Assembly: GCA_903820035.1 (NCBI GenBank)
Contig: CAIJFT010000405.1
Location: 1 to 64,000 of the forward strand
DNA: 64,000 nucleotides
Direction of reading: 5' to 3'
Source: an uncultured Opitutia bacterium
Lineage (GTDB): Bacteria > Verrucomicrobiota > Verrucomicrobiia > Opitutales > Opitutaceae
Below are positions 1 to 7,971 of this stretch, one piece after another. The number at the start of each line of letters is the position of its first letter. The stretch's first letter is position 1. The notes beneath the pieces are model-generated. The model was not told where the DNA came from and made no database searches. It saw only the letters and a list, made by a program, of their open reading frames with translations. The position numbers and the translations under genes were made by a program.

Positions 1-900
1 CACCACTTCCGCCGTCCGCCGGATAATGCCATAGATGATACGCGGCGCGGTGGGATCCCAGGCCCAGGACTGGCCTTCAAACGGCACGTCGATGGTGGTC
101 ACGTACTCCAGCGTCACCCCCATGCGCGGCAGCCGCAGGACGTAGAGTTCGGTCGCATCGTGCCCGGAGACGTAGAGCAGGCCGTCGGCGCCCCAGCTGC
201 CGCCGGAGCAGCTGCTCTTGCCCCAGCGCTGGACGATTTGCGGCGGGAAGAGCCACGACTCCTGCACCTGCCACTGGTCGTCGAAGCGCCCCACCATGGT
301 ATAGCGGTTGTCCGAGCCCGGCGCGGTGCCCTGATCGTTGTAGTGCGCAAAGCAGGCCCACCAAGCACCCTCCCGGCGCTCCGCCCACGTGAGTGATCCG
401 TGGCGGATGCCGAGGCTGACGGATTTCACGGGCTTAACCGTGGTCGGGTCGAAGTACTCCAGCGAACTTGCCATCGGGAGTTGCGGGAAGTTCGAGTGCG
501 AGAGCACCAGCCGCCCGTCCTGGATGAGCCCGCCGTTCAGATGCACGGTCGGCCCGCCCTTGAGTCCGACCCACTCCGCGACGCGTTCGCCGTTATCCTT
601 GCGGTGTTTTACAACGACGAAGTTGCCGATGCCGTAGAAGAACTCGCGATCGACGGCGACGCCCTGGTTGGCCCCGCGGACCGGCCAGCGCGCGAGTTCG
701 ACCGCCTTGAGTCCGTGTTTGGTCAAGGTCGCCGGCGGCGCGCTGGGGAGCGATTGGTACCACGCTCGATTTGCGATCAGGCGCGGATCTGTCGGCGAGG
801 CGGACTCGGCGCCGGAAAGCGTCGTGGTGCAGGCGGCAACGACGCAGAGTCCGATGGCGCCGGCGAATGGCCGGAGATTTTCCGGTACAGGGTGGAACAT
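1..900 (-). CDS. putative secreted lipoprotein, beta-propeller-like, 3' end outside window
   Basis: I translated this frame directly because the ORF track omits it. It is open from an ATG at base 900 to the window edge, 300 codons without a stop. The N-terminus has one Arg, a hydrophobic stretch and a lipobox-like VAAC with Cys24, so the product is probably a lipid-anchored exported protein. The rest is rich in W/Y/G strand-like segments (for example EWVGLKGGPTVHLNGG and ESWLFPPQIV), which suggests a beta-propeller or YncE/muconate-cyclase-like fold; no catalytic motif is recognised. The start lies 7 bases past the stop of the upstream TBDR on the same strand, so the two are probably one operon and it may bind or process the ligand of that receptor. 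The function is unknown. Confidence 0.75.
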   Translation of the reverse strand, partial: MFHPVPENLRPFAGAIGLCVVAACTTTLSGAESASPTDPRLIANRAWYQSLPSAPPATLTKHGLKAVELARWPVRGANQGVAVDREFFYGIGNFVVVKHRKDNGERVAEWVGLKGGPTVHLNGGLIQDGRLVLSHSNFPQLPMASSLEYFDPTTVKPVKSVSLGIRHGSLTWAERREGAWWACFAHYNDQGTAPGSDNRYTMVGRFDDQWQVQESWLFPPQIVQRWGKSSCSGGSWGADGLLYVSGHDATELYVLRLPRMGVTLEYVTTIDVPFEGQSWAWDPTAPRIIYGIIRRTAEVV

Positions 901-907
901 GGTGGGG

Positions 908-3900
908 TTAGAATGAACGGGTAAAGTCCAACGACCAGGTGCGGCCAGCGAGCATCGTTTGATTGACGCCCGGGCTGTAACCGAACCCATCGGCGGCCAG
1001 CGGCGGTTCCGCATCGGTGAGGTTGGCGACGCCGACGCGGATCCTCGTGCCGCGCAGCCACGTGGGCGCACGTTCGCTGAAGCGGTAGCCGGCGGTGAGG
1101 TTGAACGTGAGGGTGGAGTCGATGACCTTCCGGTAGACGGTGCGTCCGGCGGTGTAGAACGGGGCGATGTAATCCGGGCGGCCCAGCGCGGTGTAGACCG
1201 CCTCGGTGGTGGTCGCTCCGCTGTCGTGAGTTTGGCCGACGTAGTACGCCCCGAGCGAACCGGACCAGGCGCCGTGGCGCCAGCCGACCGTGGTCGTGCT
1301 CCGCCAACGGGCGGCGCCGCCCGCGTAGAGCTCATTGTTCACCGTGGGCGCGACATTCGCGGGGGCGAGCGTCGTCTCGGAACGCTCAAGATAGGCCCAG
1401 TCTGAATTGATCGTCACCTGACCGAGCGGCAGGCGCGGCAAAAGGTACCGCACGCCGAGATCCCATCCGGCGTGGACGCTGCTGGAGAGATTCACGAACG
1501 GCTGATTGACGGAAAAGATTTTGCCGGCGACGGCGGCGGCGCGGGCGGGATTGGCGGTGTTGAACGCGGCGAACGCGGCCGTGTCCTCCGGCGTGACCGG
1601 GTAGCGCTGGATGTCCGGGTCGCCCTTGTAGGCGGCGCTGCCACTGCCGAGGTTGACGGCGTTGACCGCCACTCCGGCGGCGCGCTGGGCCTGAGTGTAG
1701 GCGGCGAGCAGGGCGTCGTCGCTGGCGCGGATCTGGGCGACGCTGCGCTGTCCGAGCAGATTGGTGCGGCGGATGCGCCAGTGGTCGGCGGTCAGGCTGA
1801 GTCCCTTGAGGCCGGGCACGTCGATCACGACGCCGGACGTATCGCCTTTGGACTCGGCGGCCTTCAACTGCGGGTTGCCGCCGAAGTAGGTGCGTTGCAC
1901 ATACGGACCCTCGTTGGTCACGGGGTTGCGGTAGGTGTCGATGTCGCCGGCGCCGGCGGAGATCGACCAGCGCGGGCTGGTGAAGAGGGCGGCGAGGCTC
2001 GGGGCCATGAAGCCTTCGTTGTAGGAGCTGCGGGCCATCAGCCACGAGGTCAGGCGCCAGTTTGCGCCCACCTTGGGCTTCGTGGTGCTGCCGAAGTCGC
2101 TGTATTTTTCGTGCCGGGCCGAGGCCGTGAGTTCGAAGGTGTGCACGAGGGGCCACGCCATTTTCGGCGCCACCAGCGGGATCACCGTCTCGGCGTAGAA
2201 GCTGGTGATGTTGCGGTCGCCGCGGACATCCGGCCGCGGCGGGTGGAGGAGGAAGTCGTTGTCGGTCGGGCTGAGGCCGGCGCCCGCGGGATTTTCGCCG
2301 CTGAACGGAGGCCGCAGATCCTTCAGGTCCTCGAAGCGGTACTCCGCGCCGATGGCGGCCATGACGTCACCCGCCCACAGTTGGAAGAGCCGGCCCGTGG
2401 TGCGGAGGTCGCCGCTGATAATCCGGCTCCAGGCGTTGCGAATGTAGACCTCGGAGAACGAATCGACGACCGCCTTCGGATTGGTGTAGGGCCGGTCCAC
2501 GACCACCGCGCCGCCGGCTACCTTGAAGGTGTAACCAAACGGATTATACGCGTTGGCGTCGGTCCGGTCGAGGGCCTTGGCGAGGAGACTCTCGCGCACG
2601 TCGGGGAACGCCTCGTCGACGCCCTTGACGCGGTTGTAGAAACCGGAGGTTTCCCAGGTCCAGGTGCCGCCCAGCCGGCCCTTGAGACCCGCGGCGAGCC
2701 GCGCGACGTCGGCCCGGGTTTCAATCGTTTCGGCGGCCAGATCGGCGAGCGTGAAGGAGACGAAGCTGAGGGTCCGCGGCTGGCCGGTGAGCCGGGCGCG
2801 GCCGTCAGTGGTGGGTGCGCCCGTCGGATGATAGAATTGCGAGCCGTAGGGATTGTAGGGACTGTCGACCGACATCACGGCGAGCTGGTCGGAGGTCGGG
2901 GCGTTGAGCGCGAGGGGCTGGCGCCGCATGGTCGAGACCGCCTTGTAGTAGCTGAAGTCGACGAAGCCGGTGAGCTGGGGGGTGAAGTCGACTTCGGCGG
3001 AGAGGAGGGCGTTGCCGCGGCGGACGCGCGGCGACGCCATGCCGTATTGGTTGAGATCGAGGAAGAACTCCGGGTTGCCGTCGCGGGTCGGCGCGACGCT
3101 CGAGAGCGTCGGGGTGCCGTTGACGAGGCGGAGGTAGTTGCTCGCGGTCGCGGTGCCGATGCGGAAGGTCGGAAAGTAGCCGCGGGCCGAACGCGTATCG
3201 AAGACGCCGCCGAGGGTGTTGAACGGGGCCGGCGCGCGGGCGGACGTGTTGCCGGTGGCGCTGAAGTCGCGCTCGGTGAGAAAAATCGCGTCGCGGTAGA
3301 GCGCCTCGACGGTGCCGAAAAGCCGGCCGCGGCCGCCGGCAAAACTCTGTCCGAACGTGAGCGTGCTCTGGACACTCTCGCCGCCGCCGTGCTCGGGCGC
3401 GCCGAAGCGAAGCGAGAATTCCGCGCCCTTGAATTCGCGCCGCAGCACGTAGTTGATCACGCCGCCGACGGCGTCGGAGCCGTAGACCGCCGAGGCGCCG
3501 TCGCGGAGCACCTCGACGCGCTCAATGCCCTGGGTCGGCAGTTGATTTACGTTCACGGCCTGGGAGAGTCCCGCGGTCATCGGGTTGATGGCCATGCGGC
3601 GGCCGTTGACCAGAATGAGGGTGCCGGTGGCGCCGAGATTGCGGAGGTTGATATTGGCGTTGTCGCCGCGTGCGCCGGAGGAACCGAGGCGGGTTTCATT
3701 CTCCGGCAGGTTCACCACCGAGGGCAACGAAGTCAGCAGGTCGACCGGCATGATCGCGCCGCGGGCTTCGATCGCGACCGGATCGAGCACGGTCATCGGC
3801 GCCACCTTTTCCAGGTCGAGCCGTTGGATGTTGGAACCGGTCACGACGTAGTTCTGCAACTTGACCACGCCCGCCGTGGCCTCCGCCGCCGTATCGGCAG

Positions 3901-4018
3901 GACGAGCCGGGCTCGTCTGGGCCGGTAGGGTGGCGCCGAACCAAAGGACACCGAGGAGCATGGTCACGGCGCGGAGGGTCGAACGCGGGGACGAAGTGCG
4001 AGGGGAGATAATGATCAT
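908..4018 (-). CDS. TonB-dependent outer-membrane receptor
   Basis: Large TBDR (1036 residues) for energy-coupled uptake across the outer membrane; substrate unknown. Residues 1-34 form a signal peptide ending near LPAQ. A TonB-box-like VVKLQNYVVT lies at 51-60. The plug domain follows, with typical segments such as DLLTSLPSV, ILVNGRRM and RVEVLRDGASAVYGSDAVGGVINYV, and then a long barrel ending in an aromatic C-terminus (DFTRSF). The track extends the ORF to 4261, but the signal peptide sits at the ATG at 4018, so I use that start. It is probably co-transcribed with the lipoprotein 7 bases downstream. There is no SusD partner, as is usual for Verrucomicrobia TBDRs. Identification as a TBDR is secure. 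Confidence 0.93.
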   Translation of the reverse strand: MIIISPRTSSPRSTLRAVTMLLGVLWFGATLPAQTSPARPADTAAEATAGVVKLQNYVVTGSNIQRLDLEKVAPMTVLDPVAIEARGAIMPVDLLTSLPSVVNLPENETRLGSSGARGDNANINLRNLGATGTLILVNGRRMAINPMTAGLSQAVNVNQLPTQGIERVEVLRDGASAVYGSDAVGGVINYVLRREFKGAEFSLRFGAPEHGGGESVQSTLTFGQSFAGGRGRLFGTVEALYRDAIFLTERDFSATGNTSARAPAPFNTLGGVFDTRSARGYFPTFRIGTATASNYLRLVNGTPTLSSVAPTRDGNPEFFLDLNQYGMASPRVRRGNALLSAEVDFTPQLTGFVDFSYYKAVSTMRRQPLALNAPTSDQLAVMSVDSPYNPYGSQFYHPTGAPTTDGRARLTGQPRTLSFVSFTLADLAAETIETRADVARLAAGLKGRLGGTWTWETSGFYNRVKGVDEAFPDVRESLLAKALDRTDANAYNPFGYTFKVAGGAVVVDRPYTNPKAVVDSFSEVYIRNAWSRIISGDLRTTGRLFQLWAGDVMAAIGAEYRFEDLKDLRPPFSGENPAGAGLSPTDNDFLLHPPRPDVRGDRNITSFYAETVIPLVAPKMAWPLVHTFELTASARHEKYSDFGSTTKPKVGANWRLTSWLMARSSYNEGFMAPSLAALFTSPRWSISAGAGDIDTYRNPVTNEGPYVQRTYFGGNPQLKAAESKGDTSGVVIDVPGLKGLSLTADHWRIRRTNLLGQRSVAQIRASDDALLAAYTQAQRAAGVAVNAVNLGSGSAAYKGDPDIQRYPVTPEDTAAFAAFNTANPARAAAVAGKIFSVNQPFVNLSSSVHAGWDLGVRYLLPRLPLGQVTINSDWAYLERSETTLAPANVAPTVNNELYAGGAARWRSTTTVGWRHGAWSGSLGAYYVGQTHDSGATTTEAVYTALGRPDYIAPFYTAGRTVYRKVIDSTLTFNLTAGYRFSERAPTWLRGTRIRVGVANLTDAEPPLAADGFGYSPGVNQTMLAGRTWSLDFTRSF

Positions 4019-4647
4019 GTGGGAATTGCCCCTATCGTGCGGGGAGGTGATGGCGTTCCGGTGTCGTTGCGGTGACGAACCGGCAAAGATCCCGCCGTGC
4101 GGCGCAGACGACATTGAAAAAGGGATACGCCGTGGACCGCGGCCCGGCGCCGCCGCCCCGTGCGGCGTCCAGGCGGAGGTTCGAAGCGGGTTTAAAAACA
4201 CGGCTGCGTTACGCCGGTTCCCGGGGGGCTGGCGCTCGAGGGCCTGAGCGGTGCGCTCCACACCCGCGGCGCTGGCGATGGTCGGCGGCGTGACGGACGG
4301 GTGGCGCAGGTTACGGGCAGGTCAATTCACGGCCTCGCGGCCATCCCCGGCTTGTAGGTTCGGCGCGCCTCTGGCGTCTTTCGCGGCGTAGTTCATACGT
4401 TAGGTTCGCTAGGTTGTTGGGGGCCGTCCGCGGGTTTCGGGCGGCCCCTTTTTTTGCCCGCGGGCGAACAGGTGCGTTGCGATCGCAACCGGGTTTTCAC
4501 CCGCCGGCCGGTGCGCGCGATGCCGGGCGGTCAGCGCATCGGCGGCGACCGCTTTGAGCCGGTGCCCTTTTGCGGCAGGAGGTGCCGGACTTCGGGTCGG
4601 CCGACGTGGCGTTTCGGTTGCGGCCGCCGCTCCCGCCGGCGCGGCGG
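4019..4647. other. intergenic region between TBDR and STAS gene
   Basis: About 630 bases without a convincing protein gene. It must hold the promoter of the leftward TBDR. It contains an intrinsic-terminator-like hairpin on the + strand (4420-4455) that no annotated + strand gene explains, and a perfect 14-base palindrome GTTGCGATCGCAAC at 4476-4489. Short ORFs here (for example 4409-4705 minus, 4454-4651 plus) have low-complexity Arg/Pro/Ala translations and are treated as spurious. No riboswitch motif was recognised. Confidence 0.6.
4420..4455 (+). terminator. intrinsic terminator without an obvious upstream gene
   Basis: GGGGCCGTCCG and CGGGCGGCCCC can pair around a CGGGTTT loop and are followed by seven Ts. 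The T-tract exists only in the + direction. No + strand gene precedes it, so it may end a small RNA transcribed from about 4300-4420. Confidence 0.65.
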
Positions 4648-4995
4648 TTAGCTGGCGCCTAACGCGAGGCGCTCGGCTTCCGTGGCGTCGGCCGTGATCG
4701 GGCAAAAGGTATCGACGCCTGCGAGGCGCAGAATCTCCTCCACGGCGGTCGAGGGCTGCAGCAGGATCATACGGTGGCCGCGCGGCTTGAGGCTTCGCGC
4801 ATTGCTAAAAAAAAGCCGGAGCCCGATCGAGGCAATGTAGGTCACGGCCGAGAGGTCGACGATGAGCGAGCTGCCGGCCCCGTTTGCCTCGGCGGTGAAC
4901 TTGAGGCTGATCGCCTGTTCCCCCAGGAGATCGAGCCGGCCGGCGGGTTGCAGGACGCGGATGCCGGAGGGGAGTGTTCGGACGGTCAGTGGCAT
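4648..4995 (-). CDS. STAS-domain protein (anti-anti-sigma factor type)
   Basis: A stand-alone STAS domain of 115 residues. The pattern is typical: TVRTLPSGIRVLQPAGRLDL at the start, then SLIVDLSAVTYIASIGLRLFF, where the Ser in ASIGLR is at the phosphorylatable position of SpoIIAA-like proteins, then MILLQPSTAVEEILRLAGVD. Such proteins bind an anti-sigma kinase or a partner-switch phosphatase; no such partner is adjacent. The ATG at 4995 starts exactly at the domain; the longer track ORF adds an improbable 81-residue leader. It is divergent from the hydrolase-GH3 pair, and with the stated starts the 168-base gap would hold both promoters. Confidence 0.85.
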   Translation of the reverse strand: MPLTVRTLPSGIRVLQPAGRLDLLGEQAISLKFTAEANGAGSSLIVDLSAVTYIASIGLRLFFSNARSLKPRGHRMILLQPSTAVEEILRLAGVDTFCPITADATEAERLALGAS

Positions 4996-5163
4996 GGGCG
5001 CGGAAACGTTCCCGCGAGGAGGAACCGCGGGGTGGCTGACCCGCAACGCAATTCCCGGTGACAAATGTGTCACGACGGCGACGCTGGCCGGCGGGTTGTA
5101 ACGATTGAGTGGCGCCACTGCTTTCGATTTGAGAATTTGCCGGGGGGCCGTGCGGTGAACCGC

Positions 5164-6276
5164 ATGCCTGCCGCCCGCTTCGCTCCCGCCCTGTCGTGGT
5201 ACTCGATGTTGCACGCCGCGCCCCTCCGGCCGCTGCACACGTTGGTCCGGACCACGGAGGCGCGCTTTCGGCCGGCGCGGGCGGCCGTCTTCCGGCCCCT
5301 GAACCGCCGGGCCCAGGACGAGGTGCTGGCCGCTGGGCTCGCGGATCCCCGGCAGGGCGCGGAACTCCTGCGGGAGGCGGGGCGCGGCCGGGTGCCCACG
5401 ATTGTGCTGGGGGGCTTTGTGCCGGATTCGTCGGAACAGGTTTTCCTCCTCCGCCGGCTGTTCCTGCAGGCCGGCGACCTTTACCCCGTGATGTATCCGA
5501 GGGACGGATTCTCGCTCGACCTCCTTTGTGCGCAGCTCGACGACCTCGTGGCGGAATTGAACGCCGTCGGCCAGCCGCCGGTGCTTTTCGGGGTGAGCTT
5601 CGGCGCCGGCGTCGTGCTGGAGTGGCTGCGGCGCCGGCGCGTGGCCGGCGACACGCCCGTTCTCGCCGGCGTGGTGATCATCAGCCCGGTGGCGTGCGTC
5701 GCCGACATCGTCGCGCCCGGTCTGGCCAAGCCTGCGTCGCTGCTCGGCCGCGCGCTCAAGCCGCTGCTGGGGGAGGTCGGACCGGGCACGGAGGGCGCGG
5801 TGGAAAAATCACGGACCGTGTTCACGCGGATGTTTGAGGCGGGGGCCCAAAACAAGGCGGCGTTGCGGCGGTTGATGACCGTGCCGGAGCTCGAGCGGCT
5901 GCGCGCCGGTGTGCTCGGCACGATCCGTGCGCTCACCACGCGCGGGGCCTACGAGCGGGTGCAGGCACTGGCGGCGATGCGGACGCCACTGGATTATTTC
6001 CGGCCGGAGCTTTTGCCCCTGACGACCGCGCCGGCGCTGGTGCTGTTCGCGGAGCGCGAGGACGCGGTGCTCGACCCGCGGGCGCCGGCGATCTTCGCCT
6101 TTAAGCATGCGACCCCCGCGTACTTTCCCGCCGGCACGGTGCGGGAGGTGGCGGCGCGGCCGGGCGCCGCGCCGGTGCAGCATGCCTCGCTGGTGTTTCA
6201 CGTCTTTGAATTTCTGCCGCCGTTGCAGGCGTTTTATGCCCGGGCGCGCGCGTCGGTGTTGGCCTTGGCCGCATGA
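5164..6276 (+). CDS. alpha/beta-hydrolase fold protein
   Basis: Protein of 370 residues with an alpha/beta-hydrolase layout. It has a strand plus oxyanion-type loop (TIVLGGFVPDSSE), a nucleophile elbow GVSFGAG with Ser145, a later acidic turn (REDAVLDPRAP) and a terminal His region (VQHASLVFH). It has no signal peptide, so it should be cytosolic. The start is uncertain: ATG 5164 is chosen, but GTG 5155 also lies at a good distance from a GGGGGG tract, and the track start 5065 seems too long. It ends in an ATGA overlap with the GH3 gene, so the two are translationally coupled. A plausible role is a thioesterase, esterase or amidase acting on the same acyl substrate as GH3; this is inference. 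Confidence 0.8.
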   Translation: MPAARFAPALSWYSMLHAAPLRPLHTLVRTTEARFRPARAAVFRPLNRRAQDEVLAAGLADPRQGAELLREAGRGRVPTIVLGGFVPDSSEQVFLLRRLFLQAGDLYPVMYPRDGFSLDLLCAQLDDLVAELNAVGQPPVLFGVSFGAGVVLEWLRRRRVAGDTPVLAGVVIISPVACVADIVAPGLAKPASLLGRALKPLLGEVGPGTEGAVEKSRTVFTRMFEAGAQNKAALRRLMTVPELERLRAGVLGTIRALTTRGAYERVQALAAMRTPLDYFRPELLPLTTAPALVLFAEREDAVLDPRAPAIFAFKHATPAYFPAGTVREVAARPGAAPVQHASLVFHVFEFLPPLQAFYARARASVLALAA

Positions 6277-7862
6277 GTGCGGTCGCCGATTCACGCGGGC
6301 GATGGGTGGAGGCGGGCCTCAAGCGGGTGGTGGCCTTCGGGGCCGCCCTCCAGACGGCGCGCGTGGTGCGACGCCTGCGCCGGGCGGACGGTGCGGTGGC
6401 GGCCCAGGAGAAAGCCCGGCGCGAACTCTGCCGCGGACTGGCGGCGAGCAGCTGCGGGCGGGAGCAGGGGATTGTCGCATCGGGGTGCTACGAGGATTTT
6501 CGCACCCGGGTCGCGCTCCACGACTATGAGGCGTTGGCGCCGGCGATCGAGCGCATGAAACGCGGCGAGGCCGATGTCCTCTGGCCGGGTCGCTGCGCGT
6601 ACTACGCCGTGTCGTCGGGCACGACGGCGGGACGCACCAAATTCCTGCCCGTGAACCGGGAGATGCTCGCGCACTTCCGTCGGGCCGGTCTGGACTCGCT
6701 TTGCTTCTATGCGCACCGGGCCGGCAGCACCCGGGTGTTTCGGGGCCGGCATCTTTTCCTCGGCGGTTCGACGACGCTGACGCCGCTGCCGGAGCCCGCG
6801 CCGTTTCCCGCGTGGAGCGGGGATCTCAGCGGCATCACGGCGGTCAATCTGCCCCGCTGGGTGGAAAATTTTCTCTACGAGCCCGGCCGGGATATTTCGC
6901 AGGTGGCGGATTGGCCGACCAAGATCCGGGCGATCGCGGCGCGAACGGCGCGGCGCGACATCACCCTGCTGGCGGGAATTCCGAGCTGGCTGCTGATTCT
7001 GGCGGCGGAGCTCCGGGCGCAGACCGGCCAATGGCCGCTGCAGTCCGTCTGGCCGAACCTCGAATGTCTCGTGCACGGCGGCGTGCCCCTTGCGCCCTTC
7101 GAGGCGGAGCTGCGCGCAGACATCGGGCCGGGCGTGAACTTCCACGAAGTCTACCCGGCTTCGGAGGGATTCATCGCGGCGCAGGACGACGAACCGGCGG
7201 CGGGGCTTCGCCTGCTCGCCGACGCAGGCATTTTCTACGAGTTCCTGCCGCTGACCTCCTACGATCCGGCGCGGCTCGCCGACTTGGGGGGCGAGGCGGT
7301 GCCGCTGAGCGGCGTGCGTCCGGGCGTCGACTATGTGCTGATCATGACGACACCCGCCGGGCTGTGCCGTTACGTCATCGGCGACGTGGTGCGTTTCATC
7401 TCCACGACGCCTGCCCGCTTGGTGTACGTCGGCCGCACGCGGCTGCAGTTGAGTGCGTTTGGCGAGCATGTGATCGAGCGGGAGCTCACCGAGGCGATCG
7501 CGGTGGTGGCGCGGTCCCGGCAGGCGCGGGTGGCGAACTTCCATGTCGCGCCGTTGTTTGTCGACGCGGCGGCCGGGGTAACCCGCGGCCGGCACGAGTG
7601 GTGGATCGAATGGAAGGCCGGGCCCGGCGCCGAGCCCGCGGCCTGTGCCCGGGATCTTGATACTGAGTTGCAGGCCCGTAACGACGACTATCTGGCGAAA
7701 CGTCAGGGCGGGGGTCTGGCGGCCCCGGTGGTCCGGCTGGTGCCCGAGGGTACGTTTGAGCGCTGGCTGCGGTCCCGCGGCAAGTGGGGCGGACAGAACA
7801 AGGTGCCGCGGTGCCGGAGTGACCGCGAAGTGGCGGACGACCTCGCGCGTTTTGTGCGGTGA
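6273..7862 (+). CDS. GH3-family acyl-adenylate/acyl-amide synthetase
   Basis: Bacterial member (529 residues) of the GH3 auxin-responsive promoter family, the ANL-like enzymes that adenylate a carboxylate and transfer it to an amine. The phosphate-binding motif SSGTTAGRTKFLP is at about residues 112-124. Later family blocks are also present: NFHEVYPASEGF, YEFLPL, GLCRYVIGDVVRF and the hinge/C-terminal LSAFGEHVIERELTEAI. The length fits the family (about 500-600). The substrate is unknown in bacteria. The ATG overlaps the stop of the alpha/beta hydrolase by four bases, so the pair probably works together, for example one enzyme forming and the other hydrolysing an acyl conjugate. Family assignment is strong. 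Confidence 0.9.
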   Translation: MSAVADSRGRWVEAGLKRVVAFGAALQTARVVRRLRRADGAVAAQEKARRELCRGLAASSCGREQGIVASGCYEDFRTRVALHDYEALAPAIERMKRGEADVLWPGRCAYYAVSSGTTAGRTKFLPVNREMLAHFRRAGLDSLCFYAHRAGSTRVFRGRHLFLGGSTTLTPLPEPAPFPAWSGDLSGITAVNLPRWVENFLYEPGRDISQVADWPTKIRAIAARTARRDITLLAGIPSWLLILAAELRAQTGQWPLQSVWPNLECLVHGGVPLAPFEAELRADIGPGVNFHEVYPASEGFIAAQDDEPAAGLRLLADAGIFYEFLPLTSYDPARLADLGGEAVPLSGVRPGVDYVLIMTTPAGLCRYVIGDVVRFISTTPARLVYVGRTRLQLSAFGEHVIERELTEAIAVVARSRQARVANFHVAPLFVDAAAGVTRGRHEWWIEWKAGPGAEPAACARDLDTELQARNDDYLAKRQGGGLAAPVVRLVPEGTFERWLRSRGKWGGQNKVPRCRSDREVADDLARFVR

Positions 7863-7890
7863 ACGGGCGGGCTTCGCCGTCAGGGCTCGC

Positions 7891-7923
7891 AAAAAAGGCC
7901 GCCGCGTGAATCACGCGGCGGCC
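7891..7923 (-). terminator. intrinsic terminator of the second TBDR
   Basis: GGCCGCCGCGTGA/TCACGCGGCGGCC forms a near-perfect stem. Read on the minus strand it is followed by six Ts. It lies about 50 bases beyond the stop of the leftward TBDR at 7972 and just past the convergent GH3 gene. Confidence 0.85.
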
Positions 7924-7971
7924 TGGGGTACGGGCTGGGGCCGGCAGAGTCCGGCCGCCGTGCCCCGGCGA

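Noticed and set aside
1472-3928. 818-residue + strand ORF opposite the first TBDR
   Set aside because: It is exactly antisense to a secure TBDR and its translation is a low-complexity Gly/Ala/Arg/Val mix without domains; such shadows are common at this GC content.
4476-4489. Palindrome GTTGCGATCGCAAC as a regulator site
   Set aside because: A perfect 14-base palindrome, but it is isolated and contains the frequent GCGATCGC octamer; no supporting context.
4409-4705. 98-residue minus-strand ORF after the STAS gene
   Set aside because: Low-complexity Pro/Ala/Arg translation overlapping the STAS gene end and a terminator hairpin.
6291-7892. 533-residue minus-strand ORF opposite GH3
   Set aside because: Shadow of the GH3 gene, with Arg/Pro/His-rich composition and no motif.
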